NCBI GenBank assembly: GCA_905250025.1
Contig: CAJNOJ010000093.1
Coordinates: 186,001 to 250,000, forward strand
Length of the DNA: 64,000 nucleotides
Direction: 5' to 3'
DNA from: Adineta ricciae
Taxonomy: Eukaryota; Rotifera; Eurotatoria; Adinetida; Adinetidae
This document shows, one piece after another, positions 1-12,800 of this stretch (the first letter of the stretch is position 1; the number at the start of each line of letters is the position of its first letter). Below the pieces are notes generated by a model. It was not told where the DNA came from. It worked only from the letters and a program-made list of their open reading frames with translations, and ran no database searches. The translations under genes were made by a program, and so were the position numbers.

Positions 1-1
1 T

Positions 2-3000
2 GTCTATTGGTCCGATGGCACTGATTCTCCTTCAACAACCGATCCCGATATTCTTGCATTAGCTGATGCAGTGAATGTGAGTGTTCCGAAAGTTAATGGT
101 GATACCACCAAATCTTCAGCTATATCTGATGCTGATAAAGATTACTTAAGAAGTGTTCTGATCGATGCTATCATACGTACAAAAGATCCGCTCAAGTAAG
201 TCAAATTAGAAAACGAGTGAACTACTTTTCAATAGAAACTCTTTCGAAGATGTCAATTGATTACAGCAGCAGGTACAATGATAAAGAACGATTTTCCATC
301 TAAATGGCCGCAATTCATGAATCAAATCCATACATGTCTATCAAGCGATAACACTGAAACATGGACAAGTGTTCTCCTAGTTTTCTACATACTTGTTCAA
401 TATTATGAGTAAGTTTTGCGCATTCGGTTACAAAGTTGTATGTCAAAATGATCTTTAGATATAAGAAAGTTGAAGATCGTGGTCCTATGGATGACGTGAT
501 GGTTGTTCTTATGCCACTCCTTCATCAACGATTCATGCAATTATTCACTCATAACGACTCCGATCAATCAGCACTTATACAAAAACAAATCTTGAAAATC
601 TTTCACGCTTATACTCAGGTATGTTAACAAACTCATCTAAAAACGCAAATGATCTCCTAATATTCTGACATCAGAGATAAACGAAAGAATCCTTATCTTA
701 GCTAAGAATGACATTAGAGCAAAAACCACTCTATTTACAATGTAAATTATGATTGATAGATTGTTATGTCAATTACTAATGTTTTACTCGGTTATCCGTA
801 CGACAGACAGAAATAAACAAAACTTCTACCACAGTCGATCGTGAATATACATTGAGTAAAAATTTTTAATATGACTATTTCAGCTTCATCTGAGCTTCCG
901 AGTACTACCAACACAAACAATGGCATCGTGGCTAGATACATGTTGCATGGTCCTTGAAAGACGATTGCCTGAACGTCTCGATGCGCTTGATGAAGATGAT
1001 CGCGCTGATCATCCATGGTGGAAATGTAAAAAATGGGCATTGCATATTCTCATTCGAACATTCGAACGGTAGAAGATGTTCATTCACATTGAAGAAGTCG
1101 ATCTATTTATGTTTTACAGACATGGATCACCAGCTAATTTGCCGAAAGGATCAGCAGCTGATCGTGTGGAGTTTGCTAATTTCTATCTGAAAGGTTTCTC
1201 TGGTATGGAAAAATAATTATGTTTGTTGACATGAATACAATTATGTTTTCTTCAGCTAAGATTATCACACTTGTTTTCAATACTCTTGAAGCATACAGAC
1301 AAAAAGTGTATGTGTCACCACGTGTTGTACAACTCTGTTTGAACTATTTACGAGAAAGGTAGTTGAATTATCTATTAGACTTCCTTGCTTCTACATTTTT
1401 TTTTACATTCTTTAGTGTTCGACACGCATTTTCGTGGAAAATTGTTCAAAACAATATCGTTGTTTTGATACAAGATATTATCTATCCATTACTATGTATC
1501 AACGATGATGATATCGAGTTATTTAATGATGAACCTGTTGAATTCGTTCGTGCACGTCTCGGTAAGAGAAAATCATAATAAGAAAGCCCATTTACCGTCT
1601 TATCAATCAAATTTCATTTAGATATCTTAGATGAATACATCAGTCCGGTCTCGGCTGCTGAATTATTTCTTTCGGATGCTGTCGCTAAACGAAAAGACGT
1701 GTTAATGAAAACCGTTACTTTTCTCGGAACCGTGATTCACAATGATACGATCAGTCCAAAACAAAAGGATGGTGTTCTACATATGTTAGGTGTTATTGGT
1801 AATGTTCTTATCAAGAAGAAAACATTTGCAGGTCAATTAGAAAACATTATTGTGCAATATCTATTTCCTGAATTGCAAAGTCCAACACCATATCTTCGTG
1901 CACGTGCTTGCTATGCTTTACGAAATTTTTCGAAATTGGAATTTTCGAATTCGGAGAACTCATCACGTTGTCTCACACATTTAATTCATTGTTTATGTAA
2001 TGATACATCATTACCCGTACAAATCGAAGCAGCAATGGCATTGAACTTGTTCATGTCGGACACAGATGCCGGTGAAAAAGGAAAAGCAATTATTGTTCCA
2101 CATTTACAAACCATTGTTATGCGTATTATTGAAATTATACGAAAAACTGAAATCGATGATGTAATGATCGTCTTACAGAAGATTGTCGGCTTGTATGATC
2201 AAGAATTACAGCCAATAGCTGTTCAAATGACAGCACAATTGGTTGAATTCTTCAAACATGTTGTCTGTTCGGAAAGTTCAGCAAGTGATGAAACAAAAGT
2301 CGAAGAAAGAACAGTAGCAGCTATGGGAGTTTTAAATACATTGGATACAATTGTTAGTTGTATGGGAGAAAAACCAGAAGTAAGGAAATGAAATTTAAAA
2401 TAGAGAAAAACAAACTCCAGTTCGATTCTTTTGTTATGTTTAGATATTAGCACAAATTGAACAACTTATCTATGAAGCTATTGTTGTGGTACTACGAGAT
2501 GGTATTCTCGGTAAGTTTTCAAATCTGTTATTAAATTCAGATGTATGTCCGTTTTTGTATAGATTTCTATGAAGAAATATTAACTTTGGTTGATACATTA
2601 ACAATCAATACAGTGAGTCCATTAATGTGGCAAGTGTTTTACTTAATCAAAGAAGCATTCTATCGAGATGCTGCTGATTATTTTGCTGGTAAGGCACAAC
2701 AGATGGTAGTAATATTTCATTTGTTTTCTTTCATGTCTAGAAATTATGAATTGTTTACACAATTATGTTGTCAATGATACGCCATCATTCTTATCACAAC
2801 CCGATCGACTTGAAATCATTTTGGAAATGTGCAAACATGTAGGTCATACATACAAATCTCATCTTAGTTTAATTAGCAGACAGATGAGCTTTCTAATTTA
2901 TTCAAGTACTGTTCTTTGATAAAGGATGATCGATGAAGAATGTCATAAAATCGAACATTGCCAATAATTTTTACTAATCTTCATAATAAAAGCAATATAT

Positions 3001-4275
3001 TCATAGGTCATAGTCAATGATCTCGGTGAAGATTCCGAAGCTCATGCTGCTAAATTAATTGAAGTGATTATTCTTCAATGCCAAGATAATATGAGTGTTG
3101 TAAGTATTCTTATCGAGAATGCAATGCAATAGAACGATGATTGATGCATTTCAGGCCTTACCTGCTATTGTTCAAATGATAGCTAAACGTTTCGAACGTG
3201 AAGTAATCACCAGTGAATTACGTTTAATGTTAATTCAAGTGTTTATTGTTATCCTATGGCTCAATCCAGACAGATTCTTTCAAACATTGAACACAGTTGC
3301 TGCAAATGATCCAAGTACGCAGAAGATCATTGGTAACTTTTTCAATCAATGGATGACTGATTGTCGTCTATTTGCTGGTGTACATGATCGACGTGTTTGT
3401 GCACTTGGTCTTTGTACACTTCTTCGTATCGATGCGAGCTATTATTCAGCAATATCGGAGGTTGTACCAAAGATTCTTCCAAATTGCATCCAAATCTATG
3501 AAGGTTTGATGAAAACGTATCAACACAATGAAGAAGATGATAGTGATGATGATAGCGACGATGATGATGATAACTCGGTTGCTAGCGGTAATGTTTATGT
3601 GGGGAGAGTTGAAGTAATTTTTGCCTTCGTTTTATAGAAATCGAAGATGGAGAAGATGAAACAATTGAGCACGAAGATGATTATTTAGCAAAATTCAAAG
3701 GAAAAGTAAGTCGACAGAATAGTTCGCAACAGGAAAGATTTCATCGTGTATTTAAGGTACCTGATCATGAAATGTCCGGTGATGGTCTTGATGAAGATGA
3801 TGATGACGACGATGATGAAGGCAGTGATTTTGATATAGATGAAACAGATCTTGAATCCTATTCAACTGTTCTCGAAGTAAATGAAGATATTGATGAATTT
3901 CAAATCTTCTGCGAGAGTTTACAAAGTAAATTCTTCACTAGCAGCTTTCATTTTCAACTGATATCCGTTCTTCTAGAACTTCAAGCAGACACAACTGGCT
4001 ATAATCAAGCATTATTACAAAGTTTAACTGCTGAACAACGTACACACATACAAAACATCATTCACTATGCTGAAAAACGAAAACAAGAGAGAGGTGCGTT
4101 TTGTTCTTCTCGCATGTGGTTGATTTCGAAAACAAAACGTTTGTTTTTAGAATCCAATAAAATTCGTGATGCCGGTGGTTATAATTTCTCACAATCAGCC
4201 GCTTCTGGCCAACCGACGAATTTCAACTTTGCATCCAATGATCCAATAATCAACATTCTACAAAATCAGAAATGA
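2..4275 (+). CDS. IPO7: Importin-7-type nuclear import receptor (3' part, N terminus cut by window edge)
   Basis: A karyopherin-beta that carries cargo through the nuclear pore in a Ran-dependent way. Sixteen exons join in one frame: 2-195, 250-408, 459-618, 884-1068, 1120-1202, 1256-1358, 1416-1561, 1622-2379, 2444-2510, 2563-2688, 2741-2838, 3007-3099, 3155-3587, 3638-3705, 3757-4093, 4151-4275 (3135 nt, 1044 residues plus stop). Family landmarks seen: SVLIQKQI-like ALIQKQILKIFHAY, WWKCKKWALHIL, KRKDVLMKT, MRAR-like YLRARACYAL, DFYEEI, the long acidic D/E run near the C terminus (two blocks, about 3530-3580 and 3780-3840), and a final GGYNFS...NFNF segment matching the importin-7/8 tail. 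About 50 N-terminal residues lie left of the window. Importin-8 is the vertebrate paralogue; a single invertebrate IPO7/8 is the usual state, so the symbol is approximate. Confidence 0.93.
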
Positions 4276-4983
4276 TCTTCGTTCTTCTAGTGTTTTCTCT
4301 TTTCGTTTTTTACTGTTTAACACGAATCGTTAACAAGAAGAAGATATTTTATGGTTCCGGTTATTGTTTTTTTTTTGTTGAAAAAAAAACTAATCATCAA
4401 AGTTTCAATCGTCTTTGCTCATGACCAACTCGACAAGGATGCATAACGTCCCTTTATGAAAATGTTGATCGAATTTACAAGGTCTCGTTTTTTGACTCTC
4501 ATTCGGCCTTGTAGAAACCAATTGTATGAAGTGGGCAAATTTCAATTAATTATATCGAATAGGTTTTCCTGCTTGACATATTCAGTGGAATGTAACAATT
4601 TTGATTCGATTTAGTTCGTTTTTGGGCTAATCAAGATAATTAGTGATTGTTTCGTGAAAAAGAATTGAATAATTGACGATAAGAAAGAGCACAACAAGAC
4701 TGTTTTTGAAACGGTCGAGTTTCAGTGTTGTCGAAAGGAAAAAAGACTGATTTCTTACAGCAACGGCATCATTTTACCGATCGTGTAAACAAATCAAAAC
4801 AGCGCAGTTCGACAAAAAGAAAAAAAATCAATTTTTCTCCTGAATAATCGAGTTTGTCTCTCATATTATATCAATAGAAGGAAGCCAATATTATAGATCG
4901 ATATTATTGACAAATATTACCTTTGACGATTGATTATACTCGAGTAAGAAACAAAAAGTCAATCCAAGAGTTTTGTCAAGACA
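4276..4983. other. Intergenic region after IPO7
   Basis: About 700 bases of AT-rich sequence between the importin stop codon and the next plus-strand start. It probably holds the importin 3' UTR and the promoter or 5' UTR of the next gene. Poly-T and poly-A runs occur near 4365-4390. No convincing ORF or RNA gene was seen. Confidence 0.5.
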
Positions 4984-6378
4984 ATGTCTGCACGGAGTCG
5001 ACCAACGACTGGCTGGTCAACAGCCTTGTCAGCGACGACGCGATTGAGCAGTCTTTCTAATCAAACAGCACCTTTGGTAACAACCCGACGAAAACTATTT
5101 CGACAGATACCAAATAATCAGAAGAATTGTTCACAACGAATGAAACAATCCAAATATGATATAGAGGAATTGTTTAACTTATATTACTCAAACGATATCA
5201 AATTCGACACATTTCAGAAACAAATCGTTACTGGTAAAAAAAAGAATTTTCATCTTTTCAATGGAAAAAATACTTTGAGTTTCTTAGGAACACGGATTCC
5301 AATGTTACGATCAGTGCCCGTGTCACACCAGACTTTGACGAATACGTCGATAGATACCTTCGATTCGAAACACTGTGTCACACGAGAATTATTGATAAGT
5401 AAGTCAATTTTGAGTGAACATCGTCAGATAATTTTGATCACATGTTCTTTTTTTCTCCGAAGACAATGAACAGCAACTCGTTGCTGATACGTTAAAAACA
5501 AATCCAATTACTGAAATACATGAAGTTAATGAAGATTTGACACCTGACCATTCATCGATCCGTCATGTATCTACCCCAATAACGATTCCAACCGCTCCGA
5601 ATCTACCGGAAAGTTTTTCAACAATTGAACAAAACGAATTATCCGATCCACCTTTGGTTAAAAGTGTCACTTTTCTCGACGACAATTTGCAGGAATCGCA
5701 TGAAACGATCGATACATCAAAGGAACGTCCGATGTCTTCGAAATCAATAGCGTCATCATCATCATTATCAAATATACCAGTCAATGTCACAGCACCACCG
5801 CCGCCATCACTAATGGTAATGAACAAAACTCAAAAAGATCTCCCATCGCCAAGGATTGCTTCATCAAGACCACCCATTGTAACTGGTTCGGCAATGCCTG
5901 TCCGACAACGATTCTACACAAGACTGTCGGAGACTAGACAATGTCCAAAATCAAATGTCACATTGAATTCTCGCCAACTAAGTCCAAAACATCGGTTCGT
6001 TAAGAAATAGATCTGTTTCCTCCGCTGAATAATAATTATCTTGTCAACGTTTGTTTTCTAGTCCGCCTTCAGCATACACTCACATATCTATTGAATCAGA
6101 TATGCCTGAATTACCTGCTTACACTGGCACACAACGCACCGTATCAATTCCATCAAAATGCAGGTTAACTAAACAAATAGCTACGCATAAATATCTGATC
6201 GCTAATCAGGTTTCTTTTTAGTCGTTACGTTCTTGTCACATTTCCCGAAGCTCCTCTCCGTTACAATTCGCCAACATACGTTGAACGTCTGCTCTTACCT
6301 GAACGTTTTCCGACATTATTTCGAAATATTCTCCATAGCTACGATTCTCGTACTTCACGTCAGCATAAAACCAAATAA
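4984..6378 (+). CDS. Uncharacterised Ser/Thr/Pro-rich protein
   Basis: A four-exon gene (4984-5398, 5463-5994, 6062-6163, 6222-6378) that joins in frame to 401 residues. I do not recognise it. The N-terminal third is basic and Ser/Thr-rich with a short charged stretch (SKYDIEELFNLYY). The middle is low complexity, with Pro-rich runs such as APPPPSL and many Ser/Thr. The last exon is the most structured part: a segment beginning SRYVLVTFPEAPLRYNSP and ending ERFPTLFRNIL, which could be a short conserved interaction motif. There is no signal peptide and no membrane segment. Consensus GT-AG junctions and consistent phase support a real gene. It lies tail to tail with the RIM-BP gene, 444 nt apart. 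Confidence 0.7.
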
Positions 6379-6822
6379 AGATTTTCGTTTTGTTTGACGA
6401 AAAAAGGAACTGATTTGCTTGTCATTGTATTTTCTTTTCTCTTTTTTTCAAAATAAAATTCAAACAACAAAGTTTTCCAATGTAACGATCAAACAAAAAC
6501 AAACAAAATTCAATCATCGGAGATATTATATACATATAATGATAGGTGAAAAGATGATAAGGTCAACACTACCGGAAAAATACACATTTACATAGACACT
6601 GTTTGTTCTCATTTACTGTACGAAAAACAAAACCTGAGTAGAGTTGTTTTTTTCAAAGCAGGAGATGAGGTCGTTCACTTTTGAATTGAGGAATCTATCA
6701 ATGAAAATTCGTTCGATTTCGGAGGAAGATCTCTTGTTGAAATATCATTTATACTTGATGAGGACTGCTAAAAGAACAAAATCGAGACTGGTCGTCAGTC
6801 AAAGATATTCAGCGCAAGAAAA
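6379..6822. other. Convergent intergenic region
   Basis: About 440 bases between two converging genes. It contains the likely plus-strand poly(A) signal AATAAA near 6450 and otherwise only AT-rich 3' UTR-like sequence. The open frame at 6644-6847 overlaps the last RIM-BP exon in antisense and looks spurious. Confidence 0.5.
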
Positions 6823-9800
6823 TTACCGTCGATATGATGATTTCTAGAGGAGAAGAAGAAAAATATAAGCAAAATAACTAGTTTTGGGAAAGAAGTCAAA
6901 TATCCTCTTTACCTTGTTTTCGTTCAGTATCATTGGTTCATTATCTTGTTGATGAGAATTCTCATTTGTGGTCATGGATGAAACTTCTTTGAGAAAGTTT
7001 GATGGAACTAATCCTTTGCTGCCATTTTCTAATTCACCAAAGTAAAATCCATCGTCATGAACATTTCCATGCACGTAGATAGTATCACCCGATTGAAATG
7101 ATAATTCTTCGTCAGGATTAGCATTAGGAGAATGTTCTGTTGGATTATAATCAAATAAAGCTACCATTTTCTTTATAGATTGTAGCGGAGATTTGGAATT
7201 TGTTTGATTCGTACCAGGTGATAGACGTTTTGTTGCTGATGAAGTTGTCGCAGTCGAACTCGATGCCACTAGAAGGTTGAAGAATATATTCATGATTCAA
7301 GAAGATGATCATTTAACTTACTAGACGACATGCGATTGGAATTGTCTAAATTCATAGTACCAGCAAGTAAATGTGCTTCTATTTCGGCATCATCGAGTTG
7401 AACTTCGGAAATCATGTTACTTGGCACAAAACCTGTGCGACCATTTTCAGTTTGTCCAATGTAAAATCCATCGGCATCTTGATCACCATAAATCTATACA
7501 GAAAGATTTGTATTGTCGATGAAAACGGTTCTTCATAAGAAGAAATTCTTACGCGAATCAATTGTCCTTCTTTGAATGGTAACTCTTCTTCATTATCTTT
7601 ATTTGGTGACATGGCGTTTGGATCGTAGTCGAAAAGACCGATAAATAAACGTGGAGGATTAGTTGTTTTAATCATATGACTATTCATCAATGGGACAGAT
7701 GTTGTCGATGATGTTGCTGCAGGTGTTTGTTCTTTAGCTTTGACAGGTTTCATTGGTACAGGAGGAGTGATATGTTGTTCTTCTGAAGATGTGGATGTAT
7801 GACGTGGTGAAGACATTTTTGCTTTGTTCATGTGTGGACTGCCGTTGATGGGTGCAGCTGTTGTTCGTTTTGTATCAGTATGTTCACGTTGTTTTACCGG
7901 TGAGATTGTTGTAGATGCTTTACTTGTTTTTCGTTGAGTACTCGGAGATTTCATAGGCGTTGGCACATCTTCTGGCTGCTGTTTCATGTAGGCATCATAA
8001 CCGAAACGTTGCTGTGGTTGATCGTGTTGGTCGCGATTACCATTTTTCGATTTGACTGCCGAAGCAATGATGGGACTATTTGGACTCGGAGAATTGATTT
8101 CAATTTGCGGCACATCTGTATTAACAGATGCCGCTGAAGGTGCTGTCGAAGAAGATTTTGATGATGATTGAATCGGTGGTACACCAACGAGCCGCGTGGA
8201 AGTTTTATGAATTGGACGGATTTTATCAGGATTAGCTGTTGAGGATTTTATCGGTGGCGGTGGGGTATTCATCGACGGTTGATTTACAACCGAGGTCGGT
8301 GGTCGAGAAGATGGATTACTCGTCGTCGACGGTGGCGGTGGTGGTGGCAATGGTTGCGAAAAATCTTGCTGACGGGAGAACTAGAATTAAAAACCAAACT
8401 TTCCCCTATATATGTGAAGATGAAGAAAATGAATCAGACCTTTGACGGAGTTTCTGCACTGGTTGATGGCGGCGGTGGTGGTGGTTGAATAGGCGGGGGT
8501 GGTGGTGGTTGCACTGGAGGTGGTGGTAGCTGTGCAGGAGGAGGTGGTGGCGGTGGAAGAATTTGCGGTTCAGGATTTGCTATTTCGTCTTCAGAAGTTG
8601 TTCTTAGTGTAATGGACGAGGATGCTGTCAGTGGTACGGACTCTTTATCAAAGGCTTCTTCACAAACTGGAGGAATTGCAGGTGGTGAAACGTCCATATC
8701 CAACTAAACAGAGATACAAAGGTGTAATTAAAAATATCATAAGCTAGAGTTAATTGTCCTACTTTTTTCAAAATTTCATCGAGATCTATTGGAGCAGAAT
8801 CGTGTGATTCCCCTTCATTTTCTGTTAATGTGCGAATCGTTAAGAATCTTCCGTGATGTATTGTACTCATGTTAATGACAGTATGATCATCTATAATCAA
8901 AGAAAATGATCTCAGGATAATTTTTCTCGTGTTCAATGACTGACTTGATGGATTTGTTATGTCTTGTAATTGTCGACCATCAACAAGAACTCGATAGCCA
9001 CGAGCAGCAGTTGTCGACGATGTCGGTTGCTCCCAAGAGACAAGTAGCGTGTTGGATTGTGGACCAGCTATTACTTGCACTCGATTAGGCGGCTCAATAG
9101 ATTCGTCTACAAATCGAAATCAATGAAAATTTCTTTTTTGAGATCAAACGAGAAAACAAACCGAATGAAGTGGTGCGAAATTCAATCGAAGCTGCTAGTT
9201 GTTGTTGTGTGTTTGCCACATTGTTTGGTTTGGCTTTGATCGTTACTTTATGTACCGTGTTCGGTATTAAACCTGATAGTTTAAATCGATAAACTCCGGC
9301 TTTTAATGTTTGAACATCAATATCATTCACGAATAGTTTATGAACAATATCGTTCGATGCAGGCCACCAGGAAACAACAGCTGATGTCTGATTAATTCGG
9401 TCAACACGTAAATCACTTGGTGCGTAGGATACATCATTCACGTTTCCATTAGAATTTGACATTGCTAGCAGTACTGTACATTCTTGGTCACGAGATAAGC
9501 CACGCTGTGTGATAGTTCGAACACTTATACGATGATGTTTTTCATTTAGATTGATGTTTTCAATTAATGCACGTGTACGTTCATTAGCACGAATAGTTGT
9601 GTATAAGGAATGATCAAGCAGTACTTGATAACCAAGTACTTGGACTGTATTTGTGGATGGAGCATTCCAGGCGATTAAGACACTATTGGTGAGATATTTT
9701 TCTACACGGAGACTCGTCGGACATGGAACTAAAGAAATGCATTCGATCAAATCCCATAAATGAAATGGATTTAGCCATTCTTACCATGTTTACCAAAGGA

Positions 9801-12800
9801 AAGACCATTTGTTGAGGCAGATTCCGAAAGATTTCCAGCCGTTGCTAGTACTGAAAAGAACAAGAAAGAATGCTCTTAATTTCACAAGACTAAATTTTCT
9901 TTTCTTAAATATTACATTGCTTCCGAAACATAGCTGGCACATTGACAGATGTAGTAACTTCAGAATTTATACTAACGGGTTGATCACGACGTGGTGATAT
10001 CGTTCCATCTATGAGAGAAAATGCCAGAAGATCAACAAAGAAGTCGAAAATTTGCTCTACCGGTAAGTGGTTTTCCTATCAGCCGTTGAACTATATGTCG
10101 TATAGTTTCAGGTAGGTCATTAGGATTGAGAATTGATTCAACTAAATTTGATGGAATTAAACCATACCGACCCTCCAGATTTCTTCCATCATAAAATCCA
10201 TCCTAAAAACGATGATAGCATTGTATGTGATTCCTATCATCAATTATCGATTTACTTCATCGACATCTCCATAAGTCAGATAGTATTCTCCGATACGTAA
10301 TGGTAGTTCTACTTCCGGATGATCATTAGGCGAGTATTGCAATGGTTCATAAGAATATTTCGCAACGACGACTTGAGCTGTTTGAGTATTCTGACACATA
10401 TTCGATTTGATGTCTTGATTTTCTACTGGATTTTTCGATTGACTGCCGATCGATTTGACCAACGGTCGTTGTTGAACTGTTGTAGCTAATGAAGCTGGTG
10501 GCATAGCTGAGTTCATCATGGTATCTGATGGCGATGTTTGAGAGTCAACCATAATTGGCAAAGGCCATGGATGAGGAGATGGTATTGGTGAGGAGTGATT
10601 ATTTGAAAGCATAGCCACGGATGACGATGGCAACATTCGATCGCGTCTTGCTTTCAGAGATTCAAATTCGAGAAGAATCTCTTCATGTTTCAACGATTGT
10701 AATTCTGTTTTTCGTTCGAGATCATGAATTTTTTCCTGAAAAAAGACTCAATTAATAGAGGATTGATATGAAGATGATAGATTGAATTACTTCAAGTAGA
10801 TGAATCGTGTCTTGATGTTCTCGTTTGGTTGCATCGTGCATCTAGAAGAATTTTCAAGAGACGTAGGGAACAATTGCGAGGAAAACTTCAACTAACTCTT
10901 TGAAATTGTTCAAAATCATCTTGTTTTCGTTTCAATTCTATTTTATTTACTTCATTTTCAACGTTCAATTGCTTTTGTAAATCATTGCTATCACGTAATG
11001 ATTTGATTATTGCTTCTAGTTCACGAATTTTCTGGTTAAGCTGCTCGTTTTCACGTCGTTTCATATCACATTCAGACATTTTGGAATCCGAAGTCGTCCG
11101 AAATCGCTCACATTCTTGCGTCAACTATTGAATGAAAAGAGAAAAAAAGGCATACATAGAGATGCGGATTGATATTGAGCACATTGCATTATTTATTCAA
11201 ATATTGATTATTTTTCTTTCCTCACGAATTTTTCTGCATTTTATTAATGCATAGAGTCATCACTAACCCGTTCATTAGTATTTGTTGCATTGCTAATTTC
11301 GGTGCGCATTTGCGTGTTTAGCATAGAGGCACTTTCGAGTTCTTTGATCTAGAGCGTAAAGAAAAAATGTATCTTGAGAATAGAAACAAGAGCAGGGAGG
11401 GAGGAGTAAAGAGAGAGAGAGGGAGACAAAGCACAACGAGGAAGAAAAAGATGAATGCTATGGTGCAAGTACTTACAAGCCGAGCATTTTCTTTGTTCAG
11501 ATTTGCTAGTGCCATTGCATGATCGTCGGATTTTTTCTGCTGTTGGCGTTCGAAGAAAGCAAAAAAGAAAAAGAAAATAGAATGAAATAGAGAACAACAA
11601 AAAAAATACGAGGAGAAAAGAGGATAGTTTTCTGCATCATACAATTGTGAACAGGTCGGTTTCTTTCTCTTCGCTAACAACGAATGAGGCGGGCAACCAA
11701 CCAACCAAACAAGCTAGTTCTCTCGATTCCGGAAACATGATCTTTATTTCTTTCTCTTGTGCGTCTCACCCTTATTTTCCACCCCTTTAGCACTTTTTGC
11801 TTTGGAATATTATATGTATTTAGAATGTGGATAGGACTTACGCTGAGTTGAATTTCCGTTTGTAATCGTTCGACTGTTGCCTGAAGATCTTGACAACGAT
11901 CTTCAACTGCCTGCATGGTTAAAAGGTCATTTTCTAATTGTGTCTTGCGCAGATCAATTGCTTGAAATGTTTCTCGATCTTCGTTATATCGTTGTTTCAA
12001 CATCTGCAAATCTCGATTTTCAGTCTGAAGATATTTAATTTCATCGAGTCGTTTCCTCAAGATTGTTTCATGGGACTCTTTCATTTGATTACGTTCTTCG
12101 CGTAGCAAATCATTCGCTGCACGTAATTGTTCATTATCAAGACGAAGTTTGATGTTCTCATCATTGAGATGTTTGATATCATTTTCATAACTGTTCTGAT
12201 TATCCTGGTATTTGTCTTTCAAATCGTTGTAGTTTTGTTTTAATTCATTGAATTGATTGAATAAATCATCGTATTGACGACGTTGGTCAGCTTGCTCTGC
12301 TGATCGCGTTCGATCGCGTGTTTCGATCTGTGTTAAACGTGCTAATTCGCCAAGTAAATGTTCGTTTTGGCTTTTCAATTGCTCGTTTTCACGTGAACAA
12401 TATTCGAACGTTGATTTTTCATTCTTATATGCATTTTGTATTTCCACGAAGCGTTCTTCGATCTCTGTTAGATGTGTATACTCATTTTGAAGATGTCTAT
12501 ATGCTTCTTCAAGTTCAGCATATTGTTGAAGCTATTAGAAACAAAGAAAGAATAGAAGAATAGATACGATTCTGTTCTTGCTGATTGAACGTCTTCCAAC
12601 AGAGAAAACGGCTTTAGAAGATTAAAACAAAAAAACGAGAAAAAGCGGCTTAAATGAAGTTGACAGTTTTATTCCTGAGGACCTATGATGAGTGACTGGT
12701 TATTTCGATGACGATGACGAAGAAAAACAAAATCATGAAAATGAGTATCTTCTAACCTGTAATTTCAGTTTGGTGACATGTTCGTCTTCAGCGCGTGCCA

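Noticed and set aside
6644..6847. Plus-strand 67-aa frame
   Set aside because: Antisense to the last RIM-BP exon and its 3' UTR; no domain and no splice support.
11318..11704. Minus-strand Phe/Leu-rich frame, possible membrane protein
   Set aside because: It is intron sequence of RIM-BP read through; the T-rich pyrimidine tracts produce the Phe/Leu run, and only its [21 protein letters not shown] part is a real exon.
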